DNA of 50,150 nt, taken from positions 1-50,150 of the forward strand of contig JAMFSJ010000034.1 of the NCBI GenBank assembly GCA_026225255.1, written 5' to 3'. This document shows, in pieces, positions 1-8,532 of the stretch. The translations under genes and the position numbers were made by a program. The DNA is from Methylacidimicrobium fagopyrum. GTDB lineage: Bacteria > Verrucomicrobiota > Verrucomicrobiia > Limisphaerales > UBA11358. The notes below the pieces were generated by a model, which did not search any database, was not told the origin of the DNA, and saw only the letters and a program-made list of their open reading frames with translations. Each line of letters begins with the position of its first letter. Positions within the stretch are counted from its first letter, which is position 1.

Positions 1-311
1 AGGCGCAAGGCAAAGGTTTGATCGAAGCCACGCTCGAAGCCGTGCATCTGCGGTTGCGCCCGATTTTGATGACGTCATTCGCATTCATCCTCGGCGTGTT
101 GCCGCTCGCCTTGAGCAACGGCGCGGGTTCCGGCAGTCAAAACGCAATCGGCACCGGCGTCGTGGGCGGCATGATCGCGGCGACGTTTCTGGCGATTTTC
201 CTCGTGCCGGTTTTCTTCGTCGTCGTGCGCCGGATCTTTAAACACCAGCCGAACCGGCAAGAATTAGCCGCGCAAGCCGAAGCCGCCGCCAAAAATCCTG
301 ACGCCAAATAA
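1..311 (+). CDS. RND family efflux transporter, inner-membrane subunit (C-terminal end only)
   Basis: This is the last ~100 codons of an AcrB/MexB-type RND pump; the gene starts before the window, and the frame is open from base 3 to a TAA at 309-311. Visible are the [18 protein letters not shown] segment, the FILGVLPLA helix and the GTGVVGGM...[12 protein letters not shown] helix that close the second transmembrane half of HAE1-type pumps. The family exports drugs, dyes or lipophilic compounds by proton antiport, working with a periplasmic adaptor and an outer-membrane channel. A channel gene begins 6 bp downstream, which supports a tripartite efflux operon. The substrate cannot be told from this fragment. 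A short Ala/Lys-rich cytoplasmic tail ends the protein. Confidence 0.93.
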   Translation, partial: AQGKGLIEATLEAVHLRLRPILMTSFAFILGVLPLALSNGAGSGSQNAIGTGVVGGMIAATFLAIFLVPVFFVVVRRIFKHQPNRQELAAQAEAAAKNPDAK

Positions 312-317
312 AATCGT

Positions 318-1754
318 ATGAACAAATTTTTTATCTTCGCAGCGTTCATCGGCCTGGCCGTCACCGGCTGCACACTCGCGCCGAAATATGAGCAACCCGC
401 CCTGCCCGTCGCCCCAACGTGGACGGGAAATTCCGCGACTAATTCCACCGGCAACACCAACGCCGTGGCGGACATCGGTTGGCATGAATTTTTTCAAGAC
501 GCGCGTCTGCAACAACTCATCGGCCTCGCGCTGACGAACAATCGCGACTTGCGCGTGGCGGTTCTCAATGTTGAAGTCGCTCAAGCACAATATCGCATCC
601 AACGCGCCGACCTTTATCCCGAGATTGATGCGAGTGGCAATTACATCCGCCAGCGTTCGCCCAAATATCAGTTGGTGCCCGGCGAAAATGCCGTGAACAG
701 CCAATACAGTCTCGGTCTCGGCACGACCGCTTACGAACTGGATTTGTTTGGGCGTATTCGCAGCCTCAAGGCGCAGGCACTGGAAAATTACTTTGCCACC
801 GAAGCCGCCCAACGCTCCGCCCAAATCTCGCTCATCGCCGCCGTCGCCGTGCAATATCTGACCGAGTTGGAGTTTGATCGGCAACTCGTCGTTTCCAGCA
901 ACACTTTAGTTTCGGTGCAGGCCGCTTACGACTTGAACCAACAGAGCTACAAGGTCGGCAATATTTCCGAACTCGATCTGCGGACCGCCGAGGCCCAAGT
1001 GCAAACCGCCAAGGTCAATATTTCAAAATATCAGCAGTTGCGAAATCAGGCGGACAACGCGCTGGTGTTACTTTTGGGAGCCGCCATGCCGACGAATTTG
1101 CCGCCCACGAAATCGTTGGACACAGAAAAATTATTGACCGATCTGCCGCCGGGATTGACATCCGATCTCATGCAACGGCGACCGGATATTCTCGCGGCTG
1201 AACATCAATTGAAAGCCGCCAATGCCAATATTGGCGCGGCGCGCGCGGCCTTTTTTCCGACGATCAAAATCACCGCCGACGCGGGCGTATCCAGCCAACA
1301 GATCGGCCAATTGTTCGCCACCGGCTCGGGCACGTGGCTGTTCAATCCGCAGATCACGGTGCCGATTTTTGAAGCCGGGAAAAACAAGGCGAACCTCGAC
1401 GTTGCCAACCTGAATAAAAATATCGAGATCGCGACATATGAAAAAGCGATCCAAACCGCGTTCCGCGAAGTGGCCGATGCGTTGACTGCAAAATCATTTT
1501 TGGACGAACAGATTGACGGCCAGACTAAACTGGTCGCCGCCGAGCAAAGCCGATACGACTTGTCCGACGCGCGTTATCGCAATGGCGCTGATAATTATTT
1601 GAGCGTGCTCTTGGCGCAGCAGGATCTTTACTCCGCGCAGCAAAATCTTGTGACGTTGCAATTCTCGCGCTTATCAAATTTGGTCAGCCTTTACGAAGCG
1701 CTCGGCGGCGGTTGGAACGAACAAACCGTGGCCGCCAACAATCCAAAAAAATAG
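318..1754 (+). CDS. Efflux outer-membrane lipoprotein, NodT/OprM (TolC) family
   Basis: The 478-residue protein is the outer-membrane channel of a tripartite efflux system. It starts with a lipoprotein signal peptide: hydrophobic residues 4-16, then lipobox V-T-G-C with the acylated Cys at 18. The body has the duplicated outer-membrane-efflux-protein layout: a long first half (VLNVEVAQAQYRIQRADLYP, then YELDLFGRIRSLKAQA around 150) and a second half with DLMQRRPDILAAE, AFFPTIKITADAG and QQDLYSAQQNLV. These motifs are typical of NodT-family proteins, whose usual length is 450-500. It lies 6 bp behind the RND gene in the same direction, so co-transcription is likely. The start is ATG, but no clear Shine-Dalgarno is visible. 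Confidence 0.93.
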   Translation: MNKFFIFAAFIGLAVTGCTLAPKYEQPALPVAPTWTGNSATNSTGNTNAVADIGWHEFFQDARLQQLIGLALTNNRDLRVAVLNVEVAQAQYRIQRADLYPEIDASGNYIRQRSPKYQLVPGENAVNSQYSLGLGTTAYELDLFGRIRSLKAQALENYFATEAAQRSAQISLIAAVAVQYLTELEFDRQLVVSSNTLVSVQAAYDLNQQSYKVGNISELDLRTAEAQVQTAKVNISKYQQLRNQADNALVLLLGAAMPTNLPPTKSLDTEKLLTDLPPGLTSDLMQRRPDILAAEHQLKAANANIGAARAAFFPTIKITADAGVSSQQIGQLFATGSGTWLFNPQITVPIFEAGKNKANLDVANLNKNIEIATYEKAIQTAFREVADALTAKSFLDEQIDGQTKLVAAEQSRYDLSDARYRNGADNYLSVLLAQQDLYSAQQNLVTLQFSRLSNLVSLYEALGGGWNEQTVAANNPKK

Positions 1755-1971
1755 ACGGCATTAGAACGCTAACTGTGTTTTGGGTTCCCCAATTCCATAG
1801 TCAGCATTTTGGTGGAACCGTCCTCATCCCTGCCCTCGCCTTCGAGGAAAGGGAGCATGCGCCCAGCGTCTTAAGAAATGGCGCATTGAAATGGTTTATC
1901 GCCTAAACCAACCTAGTTCCAACCAGAGCGATTGGATGGAGGTTTAAAATGCCGCGCCGCCCAACTTCATT

Positions 1972-3606
1972 TCAACGCGCTTTCTTGGTCTTGATTTTCG
2001 GCTTGCGAGAATATCTTTCTGCCCGTTTATGGCGGAAAGCATCCGTCCGGCCCAGCGGTGCGGCCAAGCCGTTTTTTTGCGTTTTGAATTTCCGCATCGG
2101 CTCGATGGTTTTCGGGCGCGGTTTCGGCACGAGCAACACGGGACAGCCTTCGTAGCCGAAGGCCGTGCGCATTTCGCCGCCGAGATATTTTTTGTAGGCG
2201 TCGGAAAACAATTCGTCCGTGTTGACGAACAAGAGAAATGTCGGCGGCGCCTGCCGCACTTGCGTAGCGTAATAAAATTTCAAACGCGCGCCCGTGGCGC
2301 TGATCGGCTGACGTTTTTCCACGGCGTCACGCAACGTGCGGTTCAAGATCCCCGTCGGCACTTTTTGCTGCAACTGCGCGCCGACATAACGCACCGCTTC
2401 GAGCAAACGATCCAAATGAAAACCGGATTTGGCGGACGTGAAAATCACGGGGGCGTAATCAAGGAAGAATAATTTCTTCTGCACCCACTCGGCGAATTGC
2501 GAGAGCGTGGTCAATTCCTTCGCCTGCCCGACGCGGCGCACTTTATTTTCGCGGCGCACGATTTCTTCTTTGCGCGCTTCGACAACTTCTTTATCGAACA
2601 AATCCCATTTGTTGACGACGATGATGCACGCGCGACGATTTTCCACGATGACGTCGGCAATTTTTTTATCCTGCTCGGTCACGCCCAATTCCGCGTCCAA
2701 AACCAAAACCGTGATGTCGCTGCGGATGATGGATTCTTCGGAACGTTGCACGCTGAAAAACTCCACCGTGTCGTCCACGCGGCGCGTTTTGCGCATGCCG
2801 GCGGTATCAATCAAAACGTATTTCGAGCGCACGCCTTCGGTTTCCACCTCGAACGGCACGTCCACGGAATCGCGCGTCGTGCCGGGAATCGGCGAGACGA
2901 TGACGCGTTCGGAATTCGTGAGCGCGTTGATGATGGACGATTTGCCGACGTTCGGGCGGCCGACGATGGCGAGCTTCAGCGGACCCGGTGGCAATTTTTT
3001 TAAGCGCTCACCTTCTTCGCCCGCTTCGCCTTCAGCATTTTCCGAGGCGGAGTCATCCGAATCTGAATCTGGCACAACGATCTCGTCGCTCAGCGGCAAT
3101 TCCGGCAAAAAGGCCGTGGCGGCGTCCATCAAGCTTTCGATGCCGTCGCCGTGAATCGCGGTTACGGGGAAAATTTTTGCGAAGCCAAGCGCGGTGAATT
3201 CATCCGCCAATTTTTCCATCCGCTCGTTGTCCACCTTGTTCGCGGCCACCAAAACGGGTTTGCCGCTGCGACGCAATTTTTCCGCCACTTCGCGATCCAA
3301 CGGCACGATGCCTTCCTGCACGTTGACGACGAGAATAATGGCGTTCGCGGCTTCAATCGCCATTTCGACTTGATCCAGCGCGGCTTTGACGATGACGTCG
3401 TCGGACTTTTCGCGGCGCAGCAAACCGATACCGCCGGTGTCCACGAGCGTGTAGGGCCGACCGTGCCATTCGGCCTCGACGCTCACGCGGTCGCGCGTGA
3501 CGCCGGGTTGATCGTGCACGATCGCGATACGTTTTTTGACGATGCGATTAAACAGCGCGGATTTCCCCACGTTTGGCCGGCCGACGATGGCAATGAGATT
3601 TGACAC
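1972..3606 (-). CDS. der: Ribosome biogenesis GTPase Der (EngA)
   Basis: Der is a two-G-domain GTPase needed for 50S subunit maturation. G domain 1 has the P-loop GRPNVGKS (9-16), D-T-G-G (56-59) and NKVD (123-126). G domain 2 has GRPNVGKS (216-223), DTAG (267-270), NKWD (332-335) and SAKSG (391-395). A KH-like domain follows (about 400-500). At 544 residues it is longer than the usual 430-490. The extra length comes from a strongly acidic interdomain linker (about 174-203, Asp/Glu/Ser-rich), a ~20-residue insertion before the last G5 strand (about 345-375), and a basic C-terminal tail (about 500-544, Lys/Arg-rich). The start is a GTG that gives the canonical N-terminus MSNLIAIVGRPN; no strong ribosome-binding site is seen. 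Confidence 0.97.
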   Translation of the reverse strand: MSNLIAIVGRPNVGKSALFNRIVKKRIAIVHDQPGVTRDRVSVEAEWHGRPYTLVDTGGIGLLRREKSDDVIVKAALDQVEMAIEAANAIILVVNVQEGIVPLDREVAEKLRRSGKPVLVAANKVDNERMEKLADEFTALGFAKIFPVTAIHGDGIESLMDAATAFLPELPLSDEIVVPDSDSDDSASENAEGEAGEEGERLKKLPPGPLKLAIVGRPNVGKSSIINALTNSERVIVSPIPGTTRDSVDVPFEVETEGVRSKYVLIDTAGMRKTRRVDDTVEFFSVQRSEESIIRSDITVLVLDAELGVTEQDKKIADVIVENRRACIIVVNKWDLFDKEVVEARKEEIVRRENKVRRVGQAKELTTLSQFAEWVQKKLFFLDYAPVIFTSAKSGFHLDRLLEAVRYVGAQLQQKVPTGILNRTLRDAVEKRQPISATGARLKFYYATQVRQAPPTFLLFVNTDELFSDAYKKYLGGEMRTAFGYEGCPVLLVPKPRPKTIEPMRKFKTQKNGLAAPLGRTDAFRHKRAERYSRKPKIKTKKAR

Positions 3607-3749
3607 GTTAGCAGTTTGCTAAAGTTTAGGCGGATGCGAAAGCCAAAAGCATTTACGCCAAATCTACCCATTATCAGCCGCACCGGCTAAAAATAGTCCG
3701 TGCCTACGGAAATCTTGAACCGTCTCGCCGCAAACGCCAAACTGACGAA

Positions 3750-4877
3750 ATGTATCAACGCCCGGGTTGTTTAGGATCTAAACCGCGCTACGAAATTCTG
3801 GACGGATTGCGCGGCGTGGCGGCGGTTATCGTCGTGGCCTTTCATCTGTTGGAAGCGCACGCGGTCAGTCCCTTGACCCAACTCATCAATCACGGTTATC
3901 TGGCGGTGGATTTTTTCTTTCTGCTTTCCGGTTTTGTCATCGGCTACGCCTACGACGATCGCTGGGAGAAAATGAGCACGTGGGATTTTTTCAAACGCCG
4001 CCTGATTCGACTGCATCCGATGGTCATCATGGGCACGATCATCGGGGCGATGGCCTTTTATTTTGGCGCGGGTGAAACGTTTCCTTTGATCCATGACACG
4101 CCCGTTTGGAAGCTGCTGGTCGTCATGCTGGTGGGATTCACGCTGCTACCGTTATTGCCCGCCATGGATATTCGCGGCTGGCAGGAGATGCATCCGCTGG
4201 ACGGTCCGGCGTGGTCGCTATTTTTTGAATATATCGCCAATATTCTTTACGCCCTTTTCGTTCGGAAATTTTCCAATACCCTCTTGGCGATTTTGGTTTT
4301 TGTGGCGGGCGGCGTGTTGATCCACTTTTCCGTCACGATGCCGCAGGGCAATTTAGCGGGCGGCTGGACGGTGGACGGACCGCAACTGCGCATCGGTTTC
4401 ACCCGCTTGATATATCCTTTCTTTGCCGGCCTATTACTCTTCCGCCTCGGAAAATTAATCTGTATTAAAAACGCCTTTTGGCTGTGCAGCTTGTTGATCG
4501 CCCTCGTGCTGGCAACGCCGAGAATTGGCGGCAGCGAACATGTTTGGATGAATGGCCTTTACGAATCATTGAGCATCATTTTGATTTTTCCGTTGATCGT
4601 GGCGCTGGGCGCCGGTGGCACTTTGAGCGGTAAATATTCCACTCGGATCTGCGAATTTTTGGGGCGGATTTCTTATCCGCTCTATATCACACACTATCCT
4701 TTGATCTATCTCTACACCGCCCGGGTGCAGGATAATCATCTGTCGCTACAACAAACTTATCCTTACGCGCTAATGGTGTTCTTCGGCAGCATCACGATCT
4801 CAATTCTCTGCTTGAAACTCTACGATGAAGCCGTGAGAAACTGGCTTAAAAAACGTTACCTGATGGCCTCGAATTAA
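3750..4877 (+). CDS. Acyltransferase family 3 membrane protein (OafA/YrhL-like)
   Basis: The 375-residue polytopic membrane protein belongs to acyltransferase family 3, which moves acetyl or other acyl groups onto sugars of surface polysaccharides or lipids. Evidence is the N-terminal LDGLRGVAA (17-25) followed by F-H at 31-32, matching the conserved Arg-x(10)-His arrangement, then VDFFFLLSGFVIGY, FFKRRLIRLHP and GPAWSLFFEY, which corresponds to the WSL-x-x-E motif. About ten hydrophobic segments follow, ending near residue 355 with a basic tail. Nothing in the neighbourhood (Der, TPR protein) points to the acceptor. It converges with the TPR gene. Family assignment is firm; substrate is unknown. 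Confidence 0.9.
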   Translation: MYQRPGCLGSKPRYEILDGLRGVAAVIVVAFHLLEAHAVSPLTQLINHGYLAVDFFFLLSGFVIGYAYDDRWEKMSTWDFFKRRLIRLHPMVIMGTIIGAMAFYFGAGETFPLIHDTPVWKLLVVMLVGFTLLPLLPAMDIRGWQEMHPLDGPAWSLFFEYIANILYALFVRKFSNTLLAILVFVAGGVLIHFSVTMPQGNLAGGWTVDGPQLRIGFTRLIYPFFAGLLLFRLGKLICIKNAFWLCSLLIALVLATPRIGGSEHVWMNGLYESLSIILIFPLIVALGAGGTLSGKYSTRICEFLGRISYPLYITHYPLIYLYTARVQDNHLSLQQTYPYALMVFFGSITISILCLKLYDEAVRNWLKKRYLMASN

Positions 4878-4903
4878 ACGTTATCGTATTTTTAGTTAAC
4901 CTA

Positions 4904-4957
4904 GGGACAGGGTTAAAAATGCCTGTGACGGAGACAGGAAGATTAGCGCGCTGTCCC
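4904..4957. terminator. Possible bidirectional terminator between convergent genes
   Basis: Two nested hairpins lie between the convergent acyltransferase and TPR genes: an outer pair GGGACAG (4904-4910) / CTGTCCC (4951-4957) and an inner CCTGT / ACAGG pair. There is no clean T-tract on either side, so this is a weak call. It may instead be a small dispersed palindrome. Confidence 0.3.
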
Positions 4958-4965
4958 TGCCCGCC

Positions 4966-5739
4966 TTAGTTTTGCCGCAGCAAACTTTTCGCGCGGCGCA
5001 CCCAAACGCGATCTTGTTTGCGCTGGAAGTTGGGCGCGTGAACATCGTCTTTTACCACGTCGTTCAGTTGCACCCGGGCGAGATCGGTTTGTTGACGCGC
5101 GATGCAGAGTTCGGCGAATTGCACTTTGGCGCGGGCGTAAGAATGGCTTTCCACGACGTGCTGCCAGATACCAAACGCGGCGTCGGTTTCGTTCAACGCC
5201 GTCAACGTTTCCGCGTAGGCCATGAGCGAATAGCCGAAATCGTGCTTGGAATTTTCGCGACAAACAGCTTCGAGTAACGGCTTCGCTTCGGCCGGACGTT
5301 TCAGACGCAACAAGCATTGGCCGAGATGCGCCCGCGTGTCGATGTCACCCGGCTCACGCGCCAACGCGGCGCGATAACACTTCTCCGCCTCGGTGAATTT
5401 TCCGCGTTGAAAATAAACATCGCCGAGTTGGAAATGATGATAGGCATTGTCGAGGTGATGGATTTTCGACTGCAATTGTTTGATGCGTTCACGGCTTTGC
5501 GCGCCGGGCAATTCAAAGCCGGTGCTGCCCGAAGCCGCCGCCGCTTCGCGATACACGAGAAAAAAATACAGGATCGCGGAGACACCGAAGCCGATAAAAA
5601 TGAAGACCGCCCAAAACCATTCCGACCGCCGCACGGCATCAATGAACATCCAAAGCTGAAACACAAACGCCACCAGCCACCACGGATTATGGATCAGATA
5701 ATCAATGTCTAAAACATCCGAGATCAGCGAGGCGAACAT
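4966..5739 (-). CDS. Membrane-anchored tetratricopeptide repeat protein
   Basis: The 257-residue protein has two N-terminal membrane helices (about 19-35, WWLVAFVFQLWMFIDAV, and 41-63, WFWAVFIFIGFG...LVY), then a soluble part with tetratricopeptide repeats. HFQLGDVYFQRGKFTEAEKCYRAALAREPGD and THLGQCLLRLKRPAEA-type segments (about 100-165) are canonical TPR helices, and weaker repeats follow to about 235. TPR domains act as protein-protein interaction scaffolds, and the membrane anchor places this one at the inner membrane. No enzymatic domain is visible and the partner is unknown. It is transcribed alone, convergent with the acyltransferase. Confidence 0.8.
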   Translation of the reverse strand: MFASLISDVLDIDYLIHNPWWLVAFVFQLWMFIDAVRRSEWFWAVFIFIGFGVSAILYFFLVYREAAAASGSTGFELPGAQSRERIKQLQSKIHHLDNAYHHFQLGDVYFQRGKFTEAEKCYRAALAREPGDIDTRAHLGQCLLRLKRPAEAKPLLEAVCRENSKHDFGYSLMAYAETLTALNETDAAFGIWQHVVESHSYARAKVQFAELCIARQQTDLARVQLNDVVKDDVHAPNFQRKQDRVWVRRAKSLLRQN

Positions 5740-5954
5740 CCCGTCAAATTATTCGGGCGGTTTGAACGTGGCAATGAAAGTTTTTACAGAAGGAATTCAG
5801 GTAAATTTTCCCGCGCCCCGCGGAGAGGAATAACTCAAGCAGCAGGGCTGAAGGATGAAAACGAAGACGGCGCGAAAGTCTTTTCAACCTGCGACCTGGC
5901 CCCCCAGCGTCAGTCCTATTGACTGCCCGTTAAAACGAAGGCATTGTTTCCGCC

Positions 5955-6503
5955 ATGAAAAAAATTCTTTTACTCGCCGCCATTATGTTATCGCCCATCA
6001 TCGCCACCCACGCGGCGGATTCCATTTACGATTTGCCGCTCAAGGACATTGACGGCAAAGCCACTTCGCTGAAACCGGAGCAAGGCAAAGTGATCCTCAT
6101 CGTCAACGTCGCGTCGCACTGCGGATACACGCCGCAATACGCCGCGCTCGAAGCGACGTATAAAAAATATCAGGATCAAGGCCTCGTCATCTGCGGTTTT
6201 CCGTGCAATCAATTTGGCTCACAAGAACCCGGCACGGACGCGGATATCAAACAATTCTGCACCGCGACTTACAACGTGACGTTTCCGATGTTCGATAAAC
6301 TCGAAGTGAATGGCACCAATCGCGCGCCGCTTTACGTTTTGCTCGCGGGCAAGGAATCACCGTTCCCCGGCAACATTCACTGGAACTTCACCAAATTTTT
6401 GATCGGACGTGATGGCAAGATCATCAACCGTTTCGATTCCAAAGTGAAACCGGATTCCGCTGAATTGACCAAAGCCGTCGAAGCGGCGCTGGCGGCGAAA
6501 TAA
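5955..6503 (+). CDS. Glutathione peroxidase family protein, exported
   Basis: The 182-residue protein is a thiol peroxidase of the glutathione peroxidase family, reducing hydroperoxides. It has a signal peptide (about 1-20, cleaved after THA-A). Peroxidatic Cys56 lies in NVASHCGYTP, followed by FPCNQFGSQEPG (84-93) carrying the conserved Gln90, and IHWNFTKFLI with Trp143/Asn144, which completes the catalytic tetrad. Cys rather than selenocysteine is used. Cys102 (KQFC) matches the resolving Cys of thioredoxin-dependent members, so thioredoxin is the more likely reductant (family inference). It is followed 23 bp later by an SGNH hydrolase and lies near an exported MsrA/thioredoxin pair, suggesting a periplasmic oxidative-damage cluster. 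Confidence 0.94.
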   Translation: MKKILLLAAIMLSPIIATHAADSIYDLPLKDIDGKATSLKPEQGKVILIVNVASHCGYTPQYAALEATYKKYQDQGLVICGFPCNQFGSQEPGTDADIKQFCTATYNVTFPMFDKLEVNGTNRAPLYVLLAGKESPFPGNIHWNFTKFLIGRDGKIINRFDSKVKPDSAELTKAVEAALAAK

Positions 6504-6526
6504 TTTTTCATAGTCTCAGCGTTCGC

Positions 6527-7204
6527 ATGAAATCCCTTTTCCAAAAAACTCTGGTCGTCGCGCTGCTATTCGCCGCCCTGCCCTTCGCGTTGGGCGAGGA
6601 CGCCAAACATAATTACACAGTTTGGGAAAAGGAAATCTCCGCTTACGAACGCAGCGATACCACGAATCCACCGGCGTCAGGTTCGTTCGTGTTCATCGGG
6701 TCCTCGACCATCCGATTTTGGGTGACGCTCGCCCAGGATTTCCCCGGTGAACCGGTGGTGAATCGCGGCTTCGGCGGCTCGGAGATTTTGGATTCCATAT
6801 ACTTCGCGCCGCGCATTCTTTTTCCTTACGCGCCGCGCAAAGTTTTTTTACGCGCGGGTGGCAATGATCTGGCAGCCGGACGATCGGTGGATAAAGTGTT
6901 TGCCGATTTCGAGGAATTCGCCGAAGTAACGCACGCGAAATTGCCGGCGGCAAAAATTTATTACATCTGTTGTAGCCCGACGGTGGCGCGCTGGAAACAG
7001 CACGATAAAGAAGGGCGATTGAACGCGCTCGTCGCTGATTTCATTAAGGATAAAGCCTATCTGCAATACATCAACACGGACGACTTGCCAATGGGAACGA
7101 ACGGTTTACCGCGCCCAGAATTATTTCGCCCCGACGGACTGCACTTCAACGCGGCCGGTTACAAATTGCTCGCCGAACGCGTGCGTCCGTTTGTGGTGCA
7201 ATGA
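6527..7204 (+). CDS. SGNH/GDSL-family hydrolase, exported
   Basis: The 225-residue protein is a predicted secreted esterase or lipase-like hydrolase. It has a signal peptide (about 1-22, ending ALG). SGNH blocks are seen in order: FIGSST with nucleophile Ser60 (GSS in place of GDS), NRGFGGS (79-85) with the block II glycine, RAGGND with Asn113, and PDGLHFNAAGY with Asp203 and His206 of the triad. Length fits the lysophospholipase L1-like and acetyl-xylan-esterase-like branches. Substrate is undetermined; deacylation of polysaccharide or lipid is possible. It follows the peroxidase gene by 23 bp, probably in the same transcript, though no functional link is obvious. Confidence 0.88.
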   Translation: MKSLFQKTLVVALLFAALPFALGEDAKHNYTVWEKEISAYERSDTTNPPASGSFVFIGSSTIRFWVTLAQDFPGEPVVNRGFGGSEILDSIYFAPRILFPYAPRKVFLRAGGNDLAAGRSVDKVFADFEEFAEVTHAKLPAAKIYYICCSPTVARWKQHDKEGRLNALVADFIKDKAYLQYINTDDLPMGTNGLPRPELFRPDGLHFNAAGYKLLAERVRPFVVQ

Positions 7205-7245
7205 GGGCGGAAAGCGGCCAGCGTCAGGCTCGGCGCTCGGCGCGA

Positions 7246-7710
7246 TTATTTCTTTAACGCGGGCGAAGCCGTCACCCGTTTGAAAAAATCATAGATGCCC
7301 GCGTCGCCCATTTTTTTGGCGTCGGCGAGTTCGCCCGCGCGGGTGACGTAAAGCACTGCGTTATTCGTGGCCAGAATCACGACGGCAGGAATCCCTTTTT
7401 TCAACGGCACACCATAAGCGTTGGCGAGATCCAGATTCTTATCAAAATTTCCGACGCTGACTTTGACGATCTTGAAGTCATGCGCCAGCAACGGCGCACT
7501 CGCTCCCGTTTTTAGGGCGTGCGCCAAGGCCTGGCAATCGGGACACCAATTCGCACCGAACACCACGATGATCGGCGTGTTATTCGTGACGGCTTGAGCT
7601 AGCGCCTGTTTGAGGTCGAGCTTGGCATCGGCGGTTTCGCTGTAAGGCGTTTCCGCAGCGGCAGCGGCCAGCGCGAAAAACAAGCTGCATAGAATGGAGA
7701 ATATCTTCAT
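7246..7710 (-). CDS. Exported thioredoxin-family protein
   Basis: The 154-residue protein carries a signal peptide (about 1-19, Ala-rich before AETPYSE) and a thioredoxin fold with a redox-active motif at 54-60 (NWCPDCQ; Cys56 and Cys59). The CPDC variant is common in periplasmic thioredoxin-like reductases. The cis-Pro region is KGIPAVVIL. Its ATG lies 3 bp downstream of the msrA stop codon, so the two are almost certainly co-translated. The simplest reading is that it supplies electrons to the exported MsrA, and possibly to the nearby peroxidase; that is inference from context. No DsbA or DsbD partner is in the window. Confidence 0.88.
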   Translation of the reverse strand: MKIFSILCSLFFALAAAAAETPYSETADAKLDLKQALAQAVTNNTPIIVVFGANWCPDCQALAHALKTGASAPLLAHDFKIVKVSVGNFDKNLDLANAYGVPLKKGIPAVVILATNNAVLYVTRAGELADAKKMGDAGIYDFFKRVTASPALKK

Positions 7711-7713
7711 GGC

Positions 7714-8337
7714 TCACTTCGTCTGCGGCGTGGATTTGATAACGTCTTTGTGTTCCAGCTTTTCTAATTTCGGCGCGATGACGACCTGGCAATAACCGGC
7801 GTCGGAATTGTTGTCGTAATATTGCTGGTGATAATCTTCGGCCTTGTAAAATTTCTTGAGCGGCACAATTTCCGTCACGATGGGATTATGAAAATCGGCC
7901 TGAGCTTCCAGCTTGGATTTTTCCGCCAGCAATTTTTGTTTCTCGTCGCGATACAAAATAATGGAACGATACGACGTGCCTTCGTCCGCGCCCTGGCGAT
8001 TCAAGGTCGTTGGATCATGCGCCTGCCAGAAAACTTTCAGCAATTGCGCGTAGGAAATTTTGGCGGGATCAAAAGCAATTTCCGTTACTTCCGCGTGACC
8101 GGTCGTCTCCGTGCAAACGTCGCGATACGTCGGATTTTCCGTGGTGCCGCCGGCGAACCCGCTTGTCACGGAGATCACGCCGGGCAACCGTTCAAACACG
8201 GCTTCCATGCACCAAAAACAGCCGCCCCCGATGTCCGCAATTTCTGTAGTATTTGTGCTCATAAGTTTGGTCGGCTGCGCCGACGCGGGTAAATAAATCG
8301 CGCCAACTGCCAGTAATGTCAAAAGTAATTGTTTCAT
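7714..8337 (-). CDS. msrA: Peptide methionine-S-sulfoxide reductase MsrA, exported
   Basis: MsrA reduces the S-epimer of methionine sulfoxide in proteins. The start at 8337 gives a standard signal peptide (MKQLLLTLLAVG...PASA); an upstream in-frame start at 8373 would only add a polar leader. The catalytic motif GGGCFWC follows, with nucleophile Cys40; a second Cys replaces the usual Gly after the Trp. SGFAGG, TTGHAEVTEIAFDP and FWQAHDPTTLNRQGADEGTSYRS-type segments are diagnostic of the family, and the C-terminal GYCQVVI holds a likely resolving Cys. Mature length (~187) fits the single-domain enzyme; no MsrB domain is fused. It precedes the thioredoxin-like gene by 3 bp. Confidence 0.95.
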   Translation of the reverse strand: MKQLLLTLLAVGAIYLPASAQPTKLMSTNTTEIADIGGGCFWCMEAVFERLPGVISVTSGFAGGTTENPTYRDVCTETTGHAEVTEIAFDPAKISYAQLLKVFWQAHDPTTLNRQGADEGTSYRSIILYRDEKQKLLAEKSKLEAQADFHNPIVTEIVPLKKFYKAEDYHQQYYDNNSDAGYCQVVIAPKLEKLEHKDVIKSTPQTK

Positions 8338-8466
8338 ATCTGTCTGATGTCTGAACATCCGGTTTATTCCCAAGACAAAATAAATTCAACCACGGATGGG
8401 CGACAAGGACGAAGGAAATATTGCATGAATCATCCGCGCGTCAAACTTCCAGGCCGCCATCAGCCC

Positions 8467-8512
8467 ATAAAAAAACTGCGCCGGTCGTGACTTTCGTCAG
8501 CAACCGGCGCAG
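8467..8512 (-). terminator. Rho-independent terminator of the glnB-amt operon
   Basis: A perfect 10-bp inverted repeat, CTGCGCCGGT (8476-8485) and ACCGGCGCAG (8503-8512), is separated by a 17-nt loop. On the minus strand the stem is followed directly by seven T residues (plus-strand A-run 8469-8475). It lies about 20 bp past the ammonium transporter stop codon. Confidence 0.9.
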
Positions 8513-8532
8513 GGTGATTAACCTTCTAAAGT

